NCBI GenBank assembly: GCA_025677835.1
Contig: JAIXMR010000010.1
Coordinates: 186,001-250,000 of the forward strand
DNA from: Sporodiniella umbellata
Lineage: Eukaryota; Mucoromycota; Mucoromycetes; Mucorales; Rhizopodaceae
Direction of reading: 5' to 3'
Length of the DNA: 64,000 nucleotides
The first letter of the stretch is position 1, and every line of letters begins with the position of its first letter. Shown here in pieces: positions 11,601-24,828 of the stretch. Below the pieces are notes generated by a model. It was not told where the DNA came from. It saw nothing but the letters and a program-made list of their open reading frames with translations, and did not search any database. The position numbers and the translations under genes are program-made.

Positions 11601-12013
11601 ATGGAAAACAATACTCTACTCAATGAGGGCGAATCAAACAAATACAATAAAAATAACTGGAAAACTTTTTTCATTTGGTTCTGGAGATTTTGCATATTTG
11701 GAATAACAGGTTCTTCAAGTGTGCATGTCACTCGCTCGCTAATTCGCTTGACTGGCTGCCCAGGTAAATATACAAAAAAAAGTAGAAAGTACTCATTTTG
11801 AAAAAAGAGGGAACCTGGTATTATTATACATTCTTTTTCTTTTTGGAGTTTCCTGTTTATACAGTCATGATTGTTTGTATTGGTAGTATTTTGTTCCAGT
11901 GGAGGTTCTTTTGTACAGTGGCCTTTAAAATGTGGTCCTGGTCGCTTCCAAGAAAAACAAAAGACTGGTGCGCACATCGTCTTTACAATGAATCACCTAT
12001 ACTTCCTGTTTAG
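11601..12013 (+). CDS. Small two-helix membrane protein (DUF6787-like)
   Basis: Two exons (11601-11763, 11808-12013) give 122 aa. The intron of 44 nt was chosen because it joins LTGCP to EGTWYYYTFFFFLEFPVY in frame. A hydrophilic start is followed by WKTFFIWFWRFCIFGITGSSSV, then a second hydrophobic segment FPVYTVMIVCIGSILFQWRFF and KMWSW. From memory this pattern (W-F-RF--FGITGSSSV; P-Y---L---G---FQWRFF) resembles the small membrane family DUF6787 found in bacteria and eukaryotes; this is unverified. Function is unknown. The gene is divergent from TMEM234, with only 87 bp between start codons, so they probably share a promoter. Confidence 0.68.
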
Positions 12014-12505
12014 ATATGGCTATTGAGTCTATTAAATGGAGCCATGTCTCAGGCTTACAACATCAAATCTTACATTAACCATAAAATACATAAAAGCATA
12101 CATAAAGAACAAACTCTTTTTTAAAAAGAAATAAGTCAAATTCAAGTGCGGCCTTGTTAAAAGGTAGTATTTTTTTTTAATACAGGCTGTGGTCATAGAA
12201 GCTTATAAGCTGTTAATTAGTGTCCTTTCTTCAAAAGATTATTTGGCAAATTGAATAGCATCTTTTTGAACACAACGATTAAGAGCAAAACATGAAAAAA
12301 TAACAAAAAAGTTGCACAGTCTTGCATATAATTAATAAAACTAGATGCCGAGTTTTATTAAATAAAATATTTTCTTTTGACCACCATGGGCTTTTCAAGA
12401 TATTCTTATGCAGAAAGGCGGAGCTTGCTAAAAAAAAAAAAAAAAAAACAAATACGGAAAATCTAATCTTTTTCCATTTTTTTTTTCATATTTGTTTTAT
12501 CGATA
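12014..12505. other. Intergenic region before the Zn2Cys6 gene
   Basis: About 490 bases, AT-rich, with A/T homopolymers near 12430-12448 and 12478-12487. No gene or RNA recognised. The right half is the presumed promoter of the Zn2Cys6 regulator. Confidence 0.45.
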
Positions 12506-14922
12506 ATGAATCCTATTTTGCCATTGCAAATAATTCAAAATTCAGCAGATCAGGAAAAAACAAAGCAAGTAAAGAAAAGCAGAGCTTGTAAAAATTATTT
12601 TTATAGTACTTGATTGTCTTTTGTACTAAATTCACTATAGGCGATCTGTGTCGACAAAAGAAAATAAGGTGAGATACGAAGACGCCGAATGTCTACAGCT
12701 TATTTATAACATATATCTACAAACAAGATGTGACTATACTAGCGAGAACCCAGGAGTTACCTGCAGCTCGTGTCGAAGTTACGACAAAACCTGTGTCTTC
12801 ACTCAAGTATTATTATACATTCATATTATTAAGGCATTCTTTAATTGAATTAGTACAAGTAGATGCCGAAAAAGAAGGGCCCACCAAAAGGGTACGTTGA
12901 AAGCTTAGAAAACAGATTAAAAAGGATGGAGACTTTACTGTGTGATCTGCTAAAAGACACCCCACCAGATCGTGTCGAGGATATAACCAAGGAGCTTGGA
13001 ATAGATCCAATGAGTCCTGCTAAAAAAAAGCAAAGAGTCGAAGATAATCGCTCTTTTTTCTTTGCAGGAAGCTCATCTGGATATTATTTACTGAGCCGCC
13101 TTTTCCCTAAAGATGAATCGGCTCCTGTATATCAGAAATACCCCAAAACAATTGATAGCCAAAACGATGATTTGATAATTGAGCATAATGTAGAAACAAA
13201 AGAGACAGAGCCAGTAGCAGCATGGCGCATGCCGCCTAAAGGACTTGCAGACTACTTGATTCAGATGTAATAAAAAAGACGGAAAAAAAACTTGTAGACT
13301 CAAACTCATTTGCTTTCTTTTTGAACAAGGTTTTTCGACAAAATAAATCGTCTGCTACCCATTTTTGATAAAGACGACTTCTATAGTGCCTACAACAAAA
13401 ACAGTCTAGACTATAGCACCTTGGTACCTACCATTTTTCATATATGTATAAAAGCCTGCAGAGCCCTAGAGGAAGATGATCCGATCTTTAAAACATATAA
13501 TGTAGACAAACATGTTCTTGAAAAAGACTTTCATAGCCAGCTGCAGAGTTTCCATGATACTGATTTTTTTGAACCAAAGATACACCTAGTTCAAACTTTG
13601 CTATCGAATTCGGCACATAGTAACTCATGGTTTAAGCAAGCCGAATGTTGGATAGCCTCAGGTATGGCAATTAAAATGGCACAAGAGCTTGGTCTTCATA
13701 GGTCCAATTCTTTCAATCATGGGCTTTCAAAAGCAGAGGCTGACGCAAGAAAAAGACTTTGGTGGTCTGCTTATGTAGTTGACCGCTTTGTATGTGCTTC
13801 TGTTTGTAGGTCAGATTCAAAAAAGAAAAAAAAAACTTGCTTTTTGCAGTCAGTTGAAGTTATCGAATAGACCACTGACAATATCAGACGCGGACTGCGA
13901 TACAGAATATCCCGACGAAGCAGAATACATAGAATTTGCCCATTCAGTTAGGCTGGCTTGTATTTTGGGCGACTCTATTAAAATACTTCGGTCTCCTAAA
14001 CTTCAGAGAATGCCTGACAAAAACCAGAAATCTCAAAGCACCTGCCATATTATGCAACAAAGACTTGATAAATGGAGAAATAACCTACCTTCTCAATTCC
14101 GGTTCCAAGAAACAGAATTGAACCGCATTTTGCAACCGGGACTTCTAGATTTAAGACTGAAAAAAAAATTGAACGACGGAGGTAAACAAGACATTTCGGG
14201 AATAAAATAGTTAAAGATCATATTTAGCCGGTCAATTTCATCTTGGATATGTTGCAATATGTTTGCTACTCAACAAACATTTGATGACTATAGCCATGGA
14301 TCACTCTCAGGTCATTGATCGGTCTCACCGACTTATCAGAGAGTCAATGAGTATTATATCTGTTATGAAGTTACAAGGCCTCTTATATTTCTGGTGTTTT
14401 ACTAGTAAGAAAATAGCAATAAGCGCTTTTATAAACTTTTTTTTTTTTTGCTAAAAAAAACTTAGGTCTTTTTTTGTCGGAGGCGCTAGGTGTTTTATTT
14501 TTAACGATACGCAGTTCTAATCCAATTGCTGTCAATGAAGCAAAAGGGTTTTGCAAAGACTTAAAGCTATGCTTTGGATATTTGGAGAAACTTATTGGTA
14601 CTGTAAGTGTTACTGATCGCTAGTTTGATTTGCAGTTTTAAAACAAATGTTGTTATTTTAGACATCCGTCATTCCTTACATTGAGGTGCTCCTAGAGCTA
14701 TCAAGCGAAAGTTGTCATAGCCAGTCTCATAAAGCAAACCAGAACGACCCATTTAAACGAGAAGCGCTGATAAATAGTATGAATGGAGTAGAGTGGGATG
14801 GTAATAGCTATTTTTTTGAGCGTTGTCGCTTACATTTCTTCTTAGACTTAGCTAAGTTACTTACTGAGGCCGATGTCAATTTAAACGGAGAGCTATTACA
14901 TAAGCAATCAGGATCAAAATAA
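12506..14922 (+). CDS. Zn(2)-Cys(6) fungal transcription factor
   Basis: Nine exons are proposed: 12506-12587, 12641-12668, 12728-12806, 12863-13266, 13330-13801, 13854-14181, 14228-14404, 14466-14602 and 14662-14922 (655 aa). Splicing of exons 1-3 assembles a perfect binuclear zinc cluster, CDLCRQKKIRC then C-S-S-C and C (C-x2-C-x6-C-x11-C-x2-C-x6-C), at residues about 28-59. Linker KKKGPPKGYVESLENRLKRME follows, with a coiled-coil dimer region. The fungal_trans middle-homology domain follows (MAIKMAQELGLHRS, RKRLWWSAYVVDRF, NRPLTISDADCD). The exon 5/6 junction is the least certain: alternative donors at about 13784-13809 also fit. It ends 100 bp before GAL7 on the same strand, which makes it a candidate, unproven, local regulator. 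Confidence 0.88.
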
Positions 14923-15022
14923 AACTCAGTGTATTACATAAGCGTTCGCCTTTCCATACTTAGAGTTTGATTAAATCCTATATAAATAACGGTTTCTCTT
15001 TTTTTAACATTGTTTCGTTAGT

Positions 15023-16133
<1,111 letters not shown>

Positions 16134-16297
16134 GTTACAAGATGCAAGCATTGTTACTTTTCAAGTATATGAAATATTGGTTTTTAAATAAAAGATCAAT
16201 TTATTTATTGTAAACGATCTTGCCATCCACTGTCTATATTTTTGTTTCTGCCAACTATCAAAGAGGCTTGCCTAATCATACCATTTGTTTTAGATTT

Positions 16298-18611
16298 TTA
16301 AAGGCTTGATACGCTATATAACAAAGATATAAAAGATTGTTTACACAGCGTAAATTGAGTGGAATCATTTGTACCTCGATAGCGATCGTCCAATAGCTCT
16401 CCTGATCTTAAAATGATCATTTCAAACTTTGAGTGCTTTTTATCTCTTTCTTCTCTGACCATTACTGGATAGCGTGAAGACGCTATATACAGTATGCTAA
16501 ACGCAAAGCGTAACATATAATCTCTATAACGAAGCAGCTCAGTTGTGAACCAGTTAGGGTTTAAAAGAAAAAAAAATATTTACGCCTCTTTATGTAACTC
16601 GGGTGCTGTCCATATTTCCAAACTTTCCACCACTTCATCTATAACCAGTAAAAGTTTCTCAAAAACCTAAGAGCAAGGATTAGTGCATCTGCTTTAAGTT
16701 ATTCTTGGCCTTGCTTTTTTTACATAGTTTTCTATTTGTATCCCTATTGCTATTGCTCGATATAGATAGGAAAAAACCATACGTCGGATTGTATAGGACT
16801 TCAAGTCAGATAGAATATAAAAAGTAAGATACGGCTTACTTTCGAGGCGATTCTCTATTTATACCTGTTGAATTGTGAAGTGTTTTGGACTCACTAAAGC
16901 CAGATCAATTAGAGGGCTAATCAAAGGCACAAGTTCTAATTTTCGTTGAGGTATATTAATTATTTGAATCAGTAATAAGCACTGCTTAAGGATTGAGACA
17001 GGGGTTTCTGTTGATAAGAGTTTGATAAAGCAGTTTTGTTTTATAAGGATGACTCTATATAGCTCAGAGTAAATAAAGATTTAATGCAATGTTTGACATT
17101 TTTATTCACTTACAATGATGTATCGTCGTTGTCTTTGGCAACTAGCATGAATATGTTTAAAATATCTGTCACAGTTCTAAAAGCAGATGGTTGACCTCTT
17201 TTTTTGTTATAATCCTCAAACAGCTTCTGTGGTGTTATATCGTATTGAGAACAGATACTTTTTATTTCAGCGTATGATTTACTGGAAATGTCAGGGTTTT
17301 CTTGTATAGCTCTTATGTGAGGCTTGTCATACAAACAAGACATATCCAGCACTTGAGTTAATTTATACAGAATTGACTTTTCGCCTAGTATCAAGTCTTT
17401 GTGTAGTCGATACGGTGTATCAATAAATTCTCCAGTCATAAGATGCAAAAAAGAGCATACTCTTCCCAAAATCTCAAACTAAGTTATAGATGTGAGTTAG
17501 ATAAAATACAATTCTATGTTTTTTCTCAAAGAAAAGTAAAAATCGCGTTTGTCTTTACAAGTCCCTCTTTTATACAGATACTTAAACATGCCCCTAAAGT
17601 GTACACGATTTGCCCGATCGCCCCACGTATAGAGACACATTTAATTATAGAGTTTGCCAAATCTGAAGCTATCGTAATCAAAAGCTCCTTAGCTTTACAA
17701 TCACCAGTAGGAACAAACTTTTCAGCAAAACGTTTGCTCAAAACTTCGATTCGATCAGACGTAAACGAGACACTAAAGTCAAACTGATTTTGTTGTTGAT
17801 CAAGATTTTTCTCTTGAAAAGTATAGCCTAGTAAAATTCTCAAAAAACGGTTCTAAATAAAAGTAAGACGTTAAAAAGATAAAAACTGCAAAGAGAATAA
17901 CAGATTTTACCACTCGATTTGACTCAATACTTTCTGTCCGAACAGGAGAGAGTGCTACTAAAGAGTCCGAAGTACGTGTTTGCAGAACGGGTGAAGTACG
18001 TGTCTGTGCAACAGGTGAAGAAAAGCGCGTTGGCCCAATAGGTGAAGCTGTTTGTGCTTGCGAAGAAGTTGTATATGAAGAAGGCGTTGAATGGTGATTC
18101 TGCGAGTCGTGTGATAAGGCAGGTCGTTTTTGCGCTTTTGGGTTAGGCGGAAAAATTGGCCAGTCGCTTTCTTCTTTGTTGTTTACTACTTTGATGACAG
18201 GTTCATTCTGTTTTAGAACCGCAAGCTGTCTTTTAACTCGAGCCAGCTCAAGATCCTGAAGTAGAACTATATTGGTTTTTTTTAATATTACCAAACTTTC
18301 CTTTACCTTATATACACCATCAGATTTTTGTTTCTCTAAATCAATCCTCATTTGTTCAACCAATTGCTGAAGCTGCAAAAAAGTAGGTTTAATCTCTAGC
18401 AGATAATGTTCTTTTGTACCCTTATATAATCTGAATCGTGTGAAGCAGCTGTAGAGATTGACATTTGTGACATGTCCATTGGGACATGTGAGTTTCCAGC
18501 AGTAGATAATAGATCGTTGTTAATAGCCTGAGAACTCGCTGCTTCATCAATGGCAGCAATGGTTTGCGGATCCCATATCTCTTCTCCAAATAAGTCTTCG
18601 TCCTCGTCCAT
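16298..18611 (-). CDS. ATRIP/Rad26/Lcd1-like DNA-damage checkpoint protein (candidate)
   Basis: Seven exons (18420-18611, 17911-18372, 17559-17852, 17114-17478, 16865-17054, 16584-16666, 16298-16523) give 603 aa, all phases consistent. Three features fit ATRIP, the partner of ATR/Mec1. The first is an acidic N-terminus with DEDLFGEEIWD, like the RPA70-binding motif. The second is a coiled coil at about residues 65-125 (LQQLVEQMRIDLEKQ). The third is an EESDWPIFPP segment followed by a Ser/Thr-Pro-rich linker with SPV repeats. A long helical, HEAT-like remainder follows. Sequence conservation in this family is weak, so the call rests on architecture and short motifs; another coiled-coil checkpoint or RPA-binding protein is possible. 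The SP/TP sites suggest kinase regulation. It is convergent with GAL7 and divergent from the next gene. Confidence 0.5.
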
Positions 18612-19342
18612 AGTTTTTAAAGAAAAAGTGAAACAAAGAAAAAAAACAGAAACCAAAAAAAATAAAAGACCTATTTAGTTAGTTTTGTATTATTTGCAAG
18701 TGCTTGCTTTTACAAAAGTGAGCTGAAGATAGAGCAAGAAGTAGCCAGTCGCTTATTGCTTTTTTTTTATTTCTCAAATGAGGATTTTGCACTCAATTCA
18801 TCGTATTAGATTTTTCTGGGTTGATATGTAGTCTTCGACACATGGTTTCGTTTCTGAACAAAGCGTTCAAATTGATTGGCTTACCTCACAATGTTCTAAT
18901 TAGAGGTAACTAAATGCCTTTTGGCTAAAAGCATATCAATGGTTAATACTGTAAACTTGCAAAATGTATAAGAAAGGTAATAAGATCCTTTTCAATAAGG
19001 CACTTGGAATACTGTCTTATTGAAAAATATATGTTAACTTGGTTTTTTAATTTTCCGTAATGCTAAAATGGTACTGTCAACAAAAACAAAACTGCAGACT
19101 TGAGAATATGTAGACAAATATATTGTTTCCTTTACAACTAAATATAATATGTTGAAAGATCAACCTAAAGAATTTATATAGATAATTCTCCGTCCTGTCT
19201 AACTTTCTCTGTCTGGAACACAATCCATACATATATCATATTATATATGTATACGTTTTGATTTCCCCTTTCTTTTTTTTTTCTGAACATATTTTGTTTG
19301 ATTTTCTTTTTTTTCTTTTGGCGACTACTATACAAAAAGAAA
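18612..19342. promoter_or_regulatory. Divergent intergenic region (ATRIP-like / two-pass membrane protein)
   Basis: About 730 AT-rich bases between divergent start codons, with T-tracts near 18759 and 19271-19316. It presumably carries both promoters. No gene was recognised. Confidence 0.4.
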
Positions 19343-20242
19343 ATGGAAACGGAGAATCCCTCCGGACGTGACCCAAAAGTGCCCAACAGCACATTCAGCC
19401 CAGTGACAAGTAGTCGACAAAGTATGGACTTAATTGAAGGTACTTCTTATCACTTCCAACAAGCGAATAGTGCACACGCTCAGCGGCAAAGATGGGATGC
19501 ATTTTTCGACCCTCAATACACTTTTACTGCATTTATACACCAACTTGATAAGCGTGACGATGATTGTTTAAAGCGAGAACACCAAAAGAATGTAGATCAT
19601 CTTGTGGATACCAGCAGCTTTGGAATCAACTCTATAAATTCTTCTAAGCGACAGAGTTGCGATGTCATCTTATCGAACCCCAGCTCCCTCTTACCCTCTC
19701 CTAAAGAAACTAAACCCGTGTTGACATGGACAGAACAAGACCAGGATAAGCTGATTCACCGTTTAGAAATACTCAAAGATATTCGTGCTTCTATGCAAAC
19801 AGAAGAAAATGTAAATTCAAAAGACATCCTGGGACGCTGGAAACAATCTATTGCTATGAAAGCTCAAAAACTTTGCCAAGAAGCCTGCGTGACTAACGAT
19901 GATGGAGAATCCAAATCGTTCATAGCCAGTGTTTACGGGGCTGATGAAGAAAAGCAAGTACAGCAGGTAGAAGAGGCAGAGGTCAAAAAAGGAATCAAAA
20001 ATTGTAGAAGGTCTTTCCTCCTTTTCGTTTTTGGTTTTGTATTTCCGCCCTTATGGCTTTTTGGCAGTATTTATTTTGCTTCTTATGAAAATAATCAAAC
20101 GGCTGCTAATAGGCGCCTAGACAGTAAATGGCGTCATAAATCGAGAGTTAGTTTTGGTATATTTGCTGTAGTTTTTTTAATAGTCCTCGTTACAGTTTTT
20201 GTTACCAACCCATCATCAATCGGTTTTAGACATAGTGAATAA
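19343..20242 (+). CDS. Two-pass membrane protein with long hydrophilic N-terminus, unknown function
   Basis: Single exon, 299 aa from the ATG at 19343 (METENPSGRD); an upstream in-frame ATG at 19298 would add a T-tract-encoded Phe run and is unlikely. Residues 1-220 are hydrophilic and Ser/Asp/Gln-rich without clear domains. Near residue 225, CRRSFLLFVFGFVFPPLWLFG begins the first membrane helix. A basic loop (NRRLDSKWRHKSR) and a second helix (FGIFAVVFLIVLVTVFV) follow, with a short tail. Similar C-terminal hairpins occur in fungal serine-rich membrane proteins, but I cannot assign a role. The Pro-Pro in helix one and the basic loop suggest both ends face the cytosol. Confidence 0.72.
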   Translation: METENPSGRDPKVPNSTFSPVTSSRQSMDLIEGTSYHFQQANSAHAQRQRWDAFFDPQYTFTAFIHQLDKRDDDCLKREHQKNVDHLVDTSSFGINSINSSKRQSCDVILSNPSSLLPSPKETKPVLTWTEQDQDKLIHRLEILKDIRASMQTEENVNSKDILGRWKQSIAMKAQKLCQEACVTNDDGESKSFIASVYGADEEKQVQQVEEAEVKKGIKNCRRSFLLFVFGFVFPPLWLFGSIYFASYENNQTAANRRLDSKWRHKSRVSFGIFAVVFLIVLVTVFVTNPSSIGFRHSE

Positions 20243-20941
20243 TAGCACTAGTAATTGAAAATAAACAATAAGAACCAACGACAATGAAAATCAAATGTTA
20301 AATAATATTAGTTGCCATAATAGTGATAAACAGGAATTGTATTGAGAACAACAACGACAATGAAGAGCAAAAAAAAAAAAGAATTTCTACGTATATATAT
20401 ATATATGTATGTATATATTGACTATCAATAGAAAGTAAATAAAACACTGTAATATATACTATTTGTGTTTTTTTATTGTATAAGAAGAAAGGCGGCAAAC
20501 ATACAAGTTGTTTTATTTTGAAACTATTTCAAGCAGAGTGAGGCGGCATTCGGGTATGGATTTGTATCTTCAGACAGGGAAAGATAAGAGCCGGAAAGGA
20601 TTAGGTTTAGGTTGATACAACTACAAAAGGGAGTAGTGTAGTGTTGAGAGTTCTTAATAGCCCTTTACGACAGTAGAAATCACAGGCGAGGCGGATGAAA
20701 AAGAACAAGATAAAATGTCAAGTATAGTGGAAAAAGAAAAGAATAGAAGGGCAGCACAAGAGGAAATACTTTTAGTGATAATTTGCTGAGGTTTATTATA
20801 TGAATTGAACAAAGAGTATAAATGCTCTTTGAAAAATATTAAGAATGCATAAACAAATTAAAACAAAAAAACGATCGAGGATAGTTGGGTATGGAATAAT
20901 ACGGACAATGATAGTGTTAAATGAATGCTAATAATGAGTCA
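20243..20941. other. Convergent 3' region with TA-rich repeat
   Basis: About 700 bases between convergent stops. A (TA)n-like tract lies at about 20390-20421. Otherwise AT-rich with no recognisable gene. Confidence 0.45.
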
Positions 20942-23444
20942 CTACATTGGACTGATACTCATAGCCATCATGCCCGAAGTAACGCTATCGTCGTCGTCAT
21001 CTTCATCTTCCTCCTCGCTACTATCATCACTGCTATCGTCGCTTTCGTCTTCAGCTATCCATTCGAAGTATATGTTGTCGATGAAAACTTTGCTGCCATC
21101 TAGTTTGTAAGGATCAAAGGGGAAAAAAGTTTGAACCGCTTGCAGCAAATTTGAGCTCCCCAGCCCAGGAACAAAGATTTCTCTATTTTTTTCGATGATA
21201 GGGTATACATACATAAAGTGTGTGCTTCGAGCTAATCTAGCGAATTGGCGTACTACAGCAGGAGCACAAATTTTGAGAGGGTTGAACCGACTCATCATTA
21301 AGCGTGGTAAGTTTCGCAATCCTAAACACCATGTACGAGTGATACCATTACTAAAGCCATGCTCAGGGCGAGTGAGATGTCGGTGCTCTTCGGAGTACAT
21401 ATCGTCTTCCAGGTCTTCATCCATATCGAGTTCGCTTTCTATCACAAGGTCTCTCCATTTGAAACAAAAAATGTACATGGTAGCTTGTATCACTGCATAA
21501 AACACATCGTGTTTAGAGCAATCAAGAGTGATTACACTAGCTTCATGAGTATCCATATAGCTATCGCACCATGCCGACAGTGACAAAATCACTCGTTGGG
21601 TTGTATTTGAATCTATAAACTTAGCCCTGGCAACATAAGACGATATATAAGCTGAAGCAGCTACCCGAGTGACATTGGGCTTAAGGGGGTCAGTGATATG
21701 GTGTACTAAATGATCCAAAAAGTGATCGCTATACTCTATTACATTGAGGGAGCAAAAGTAGAAGAGTAGGAACTGAGTATATCTTGATTTAAGCGTTTTG
21801 AGAACAGCGCGGTCAAATATATCCACAAGAGCATAGAACATTTCGTGAAGAGCTGCAGGCGTTGTCTGAGCACATTTTTGGAAATATTGAAAGGTCAAGC
21901 TCATCATAGCATCAAGTTTTCGAATCTTGTATTTAATTTCGGCAGTAGTATCTTTTTTCTCTTCCTTTCCAGAGCCTAAAGACGCCACACTCTCATCATC
22001 AGACACATCATCATCCTCGTCCTCTTCGTTCTCGCTTTGTTCAGAGTTGTAGTCGGCATCAAAGTTCATATTATACGTTTCAACATCGACGTCCTCTTGC
22101 ATTTCGTCAAGCTCAATTTGTATTTGAGCGTCGATTTGTACCATTTGATCTATGACAAGACCCAGAATTTGCTTTCTGAGAACTGGCGTATATTCAGACA
22201 CCAGGAAGATGTTCTTGACATAAGCTGCTTGTTCTGCTGAATTAAATCGCTTGTGAGGCATGTGTCGTACCAGGCTTACAAATAGAGAATTGGCTGCGGT
22301 AGGAATGAGGCGAAGTATGCACTGAAGTGCTTCATGATGACGTTCATAAGACTGGGTTCGTGTTATGTTTGTGTTTTCAGGTAATTGGTTTCCTAAATAA
22401 AAAGAAAAGGGTTAACATTTTTCTGCTTTGCTGGCGGAGCACTTACGGAACCGGAATCCTTGCGTAATTACATTTAAAACTGGCACGGCATAGAAAGCAT
22501 GAGCCGAGACCAAGTTTTCCAAAAAATCAATATAGGCATCTACAAACCCTCTATTACGAAAGCTCCAATCTATACCTAAAGCAGACTCTACTAAGGAAGC
22601 ACACGATTTGTCAAGCTGAGAGACTGATTGCGATAGGACGATAACCCAGGTGTAGAGTTTTAAAGTGGATGGTGCATCAGGACTAGAAGGGTCTCTATTG
22701 AGCGTTTCAATGAGTTCATTGTATCGAGAACTATTTCCCTATAATGAAAAATTGAATTGTCAGCCACATTCTATATACTCGTATTCACACATATTAAAAA
22801 AAGGCCAAAAAGGAGGATAAAAAACAAAGTACATAGTATACAGTGGTTTCAGTAGGGTTAAGGGGGTAACGATAGTAGGAAAAAAAGTGATCTTCCTTCT
22901 TTTGCTATAGCCCCATAACAAATATGCCAACTACTTTCTTTTATGATAAAAAGAAGAATATTGCCCTACATACACCATTTTGCTGCTTTATTCAAGAAAG
23001 ATATGCCTCCCTTCTTTTCCCATATTTATTTCCTTTCTTCTGTGTATGTTTAAATTGGATACAATATATATTATACTTTCTGGGGACCCGCCAAAAGCAA
23101 GAAAACAGCAATCACCCGATCGTACATACATGTGTATATACGGGGACATGCTGCGCCAAGTAGTTGGTCACTGTTTTTTTTTTTTTTACAAAAAAAAAAA
23201 AAGGAAAACCACAAATAATTCAACTTGTAAAAACAAGAAAAAATTATGAATAGTTTACCTGCTCTTTTCCACGCAGCGCGCCCATGATAAATGTTTTCAT
23301 GACCAACTTCAGGTTGTTCATCTTTTCTTTGCTAACGTTTTCATTAGTTTCCTCAACAGGTATTGTGTTGGCTTTTGCTGCCTCCTGAGGAATGAGGTCT
23401 TGCGGCAAAGCTGCATTTACTATGGTTGGCGATCGGACTGGCAT
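20942..23444 (-). CDS. RRN3: RNA polymerase I initiation factor Rrn3/TIF-IA
   Basis: Three exons (23259-23444, 22447-22738, 20942-22392) give 642 aa. The protein follows Rrn3 across its HEAT-like length: MKTFIMGALRGKEQ joined to SSRYNELIETLN, VDIFDRAVLKTLKSRYTQF and DHLVHHITDPLKPNVTRVAASAYISS. It continues with HDVFYAVIQATMYIFCFKWR, RFARLARSTHFMYVYPIIEKN and FFPFDPYKL. It has an acidic stretch (about 215-250) and a second acidic C-terminal run (SDDSSDDSSEEEDEDDDDD). Rrn3 bridges Pol I to the rDNA core factor and is regulated by phosphorylation. Intron 1 (22739-23258) is 520 nt, about ten times the local norm. Intron 2 is 54 nt. Length agrees with yeast Rrn3 (627 aa). Confidence 0.95.
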
Positions 23445-23703
23445 CGTAAAAGAGAGAATACTAAAATAATGAACAAAAAAAAAAAGAAAAAGAAAAACAA
23501 AGGTTTTTTTTGTTTAGAATATAAACTATCCGGTTTCCTTGTGACCTTTTTTCTTTTTATGCGAAGGTTTAAGTGGCTTTCGGTCTTAAAAGTCATTATT
23601 GGGTGCTGCCTCGTTTTTGAAGTACAAAATAATGGACTGCATTTTTTTTTTTTGAAATATGTAATTTTATTCTACAAGTGTTTGTGTTTTAACTGTATGC
23701 GTA

Positions 23704-24828
23704 TTAAGATGTGAAATGCTTTCCTGTTAAGAGGAAAAAGGCCTCTTTGTATTTTTCGAGGGTATTTTGAGTAACTTCAGAAGGGAGCTCGATTGAGGTC
23801 TTCTTGTCGAAATCAATGGATTCAAGATAGTTACGCAAAAACTGTTTGTCAAAGCTATCTTGTGTACGGCCTGCTTCATATTTAGCTGCTGGCCAGAAAC
23901 GGGAAGAGTCTATGCTCAAATATGAATTAGAATTCTTGGCTCTTTTAGGTACGTTTTTGTTATGTTTTTCGATTATAAACATACCTGGAGTCAATACTTC
24001 ATCAACTAAAACAAGTTGATTATTCTCGTCTAAACCAAATTCGAACTTTGTATCTGCAATGATAATCCCCTTCCTGGCGGCATATTCGCTGGCCTTTGAG
24101 TAAAGTTCGACAGCCGCTTGAGCTACCTGATCAGCCAATGCTTGACTCTTCAGAATTTCGACCATTTTTGATGGGTGAATGTTTTCATCTATACAAAGAG
24201 GGTTTAGGCTGTGTATTTCCAAGACTATATAGGTGATTTACCATGATCCCCAATTTCAGCTTTAGTACTAGGAGTGAAAAGAACTTGGGGAAGCTTCTGG
24301 CTGTCGACTAAACCTTCAGGAAGAGGAATGTCACAAATAGTGCCTTTTTTCTTGTATTCAGATAAGCCAGAGCCTGTAATATATCCTCGAACAATAGCCT
24401 CAATAGGCAACACTTTCATTTTTTTGACTAGGATAGAGCGGCCCTCAAGTTGCTCGCGATATTCTTGAACTTGTGCAGGCATTTTATTGAAGTCAGCAGT
24501 GATCAAGTGGTTGGGTAATACATCTTTTAGGAGATCAAACCAGAACAGCGAAATTTCAGTCAATATTTTGCCTTTGCCTGGGATACTCTATAGTTTGGTG
24601 TCGGTTTTTTATGTACAGAAAACACAGTATCTTATATCTTACGTTTTTCATAATCACATCAAAAGCACTAATACGATCAGTAGCTACAAAAAGCAGCGAC
24701 TTTTCATCTATATCATACAAATCGCGCACCTTACCACGAGCAAGGAGTTTAAGATTGGGACATTCACTATTACAGAAGCTTCAGAAACTATTTACCGCAT
24801 CAAGCATTTACCTGTTTAAAAGAGCCAT
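23704..24828 (-). CDS. ADE1: Phosphoribosylaminoimidazole-succinocarboxamide (SAICAR) synthetase
   Basis: Four exons (24812-24828, 24643-24766, 24242-24587, 23704-24188) give 323 aa. The 17-nt first exon encodes MALLN and joins to the conserved [13 protein letters not shown]. Family motifs are in order: [36 protein letters not shown] (reconstructed across an intron), [11 protein letters not shown] and DEVLTPG. The enzyme ligates aspartate to CAIR with ATP in de novo purine synthesis; ATIC at the left edge acts three chemical steps later. It lies head to tail behind RRN3, with 259 bp between the RRN3 start and this gene's stop. Confidence 0.96.

Noticed and set aside
18264..18305. Possible 40-nt intron (GTAAAG...ATAG) in exon 2 of the ATRIP-like gene
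   Set aside because: Its removal shifts the reading frame and destroys the downstream sequence; the unspliced reading remains open.
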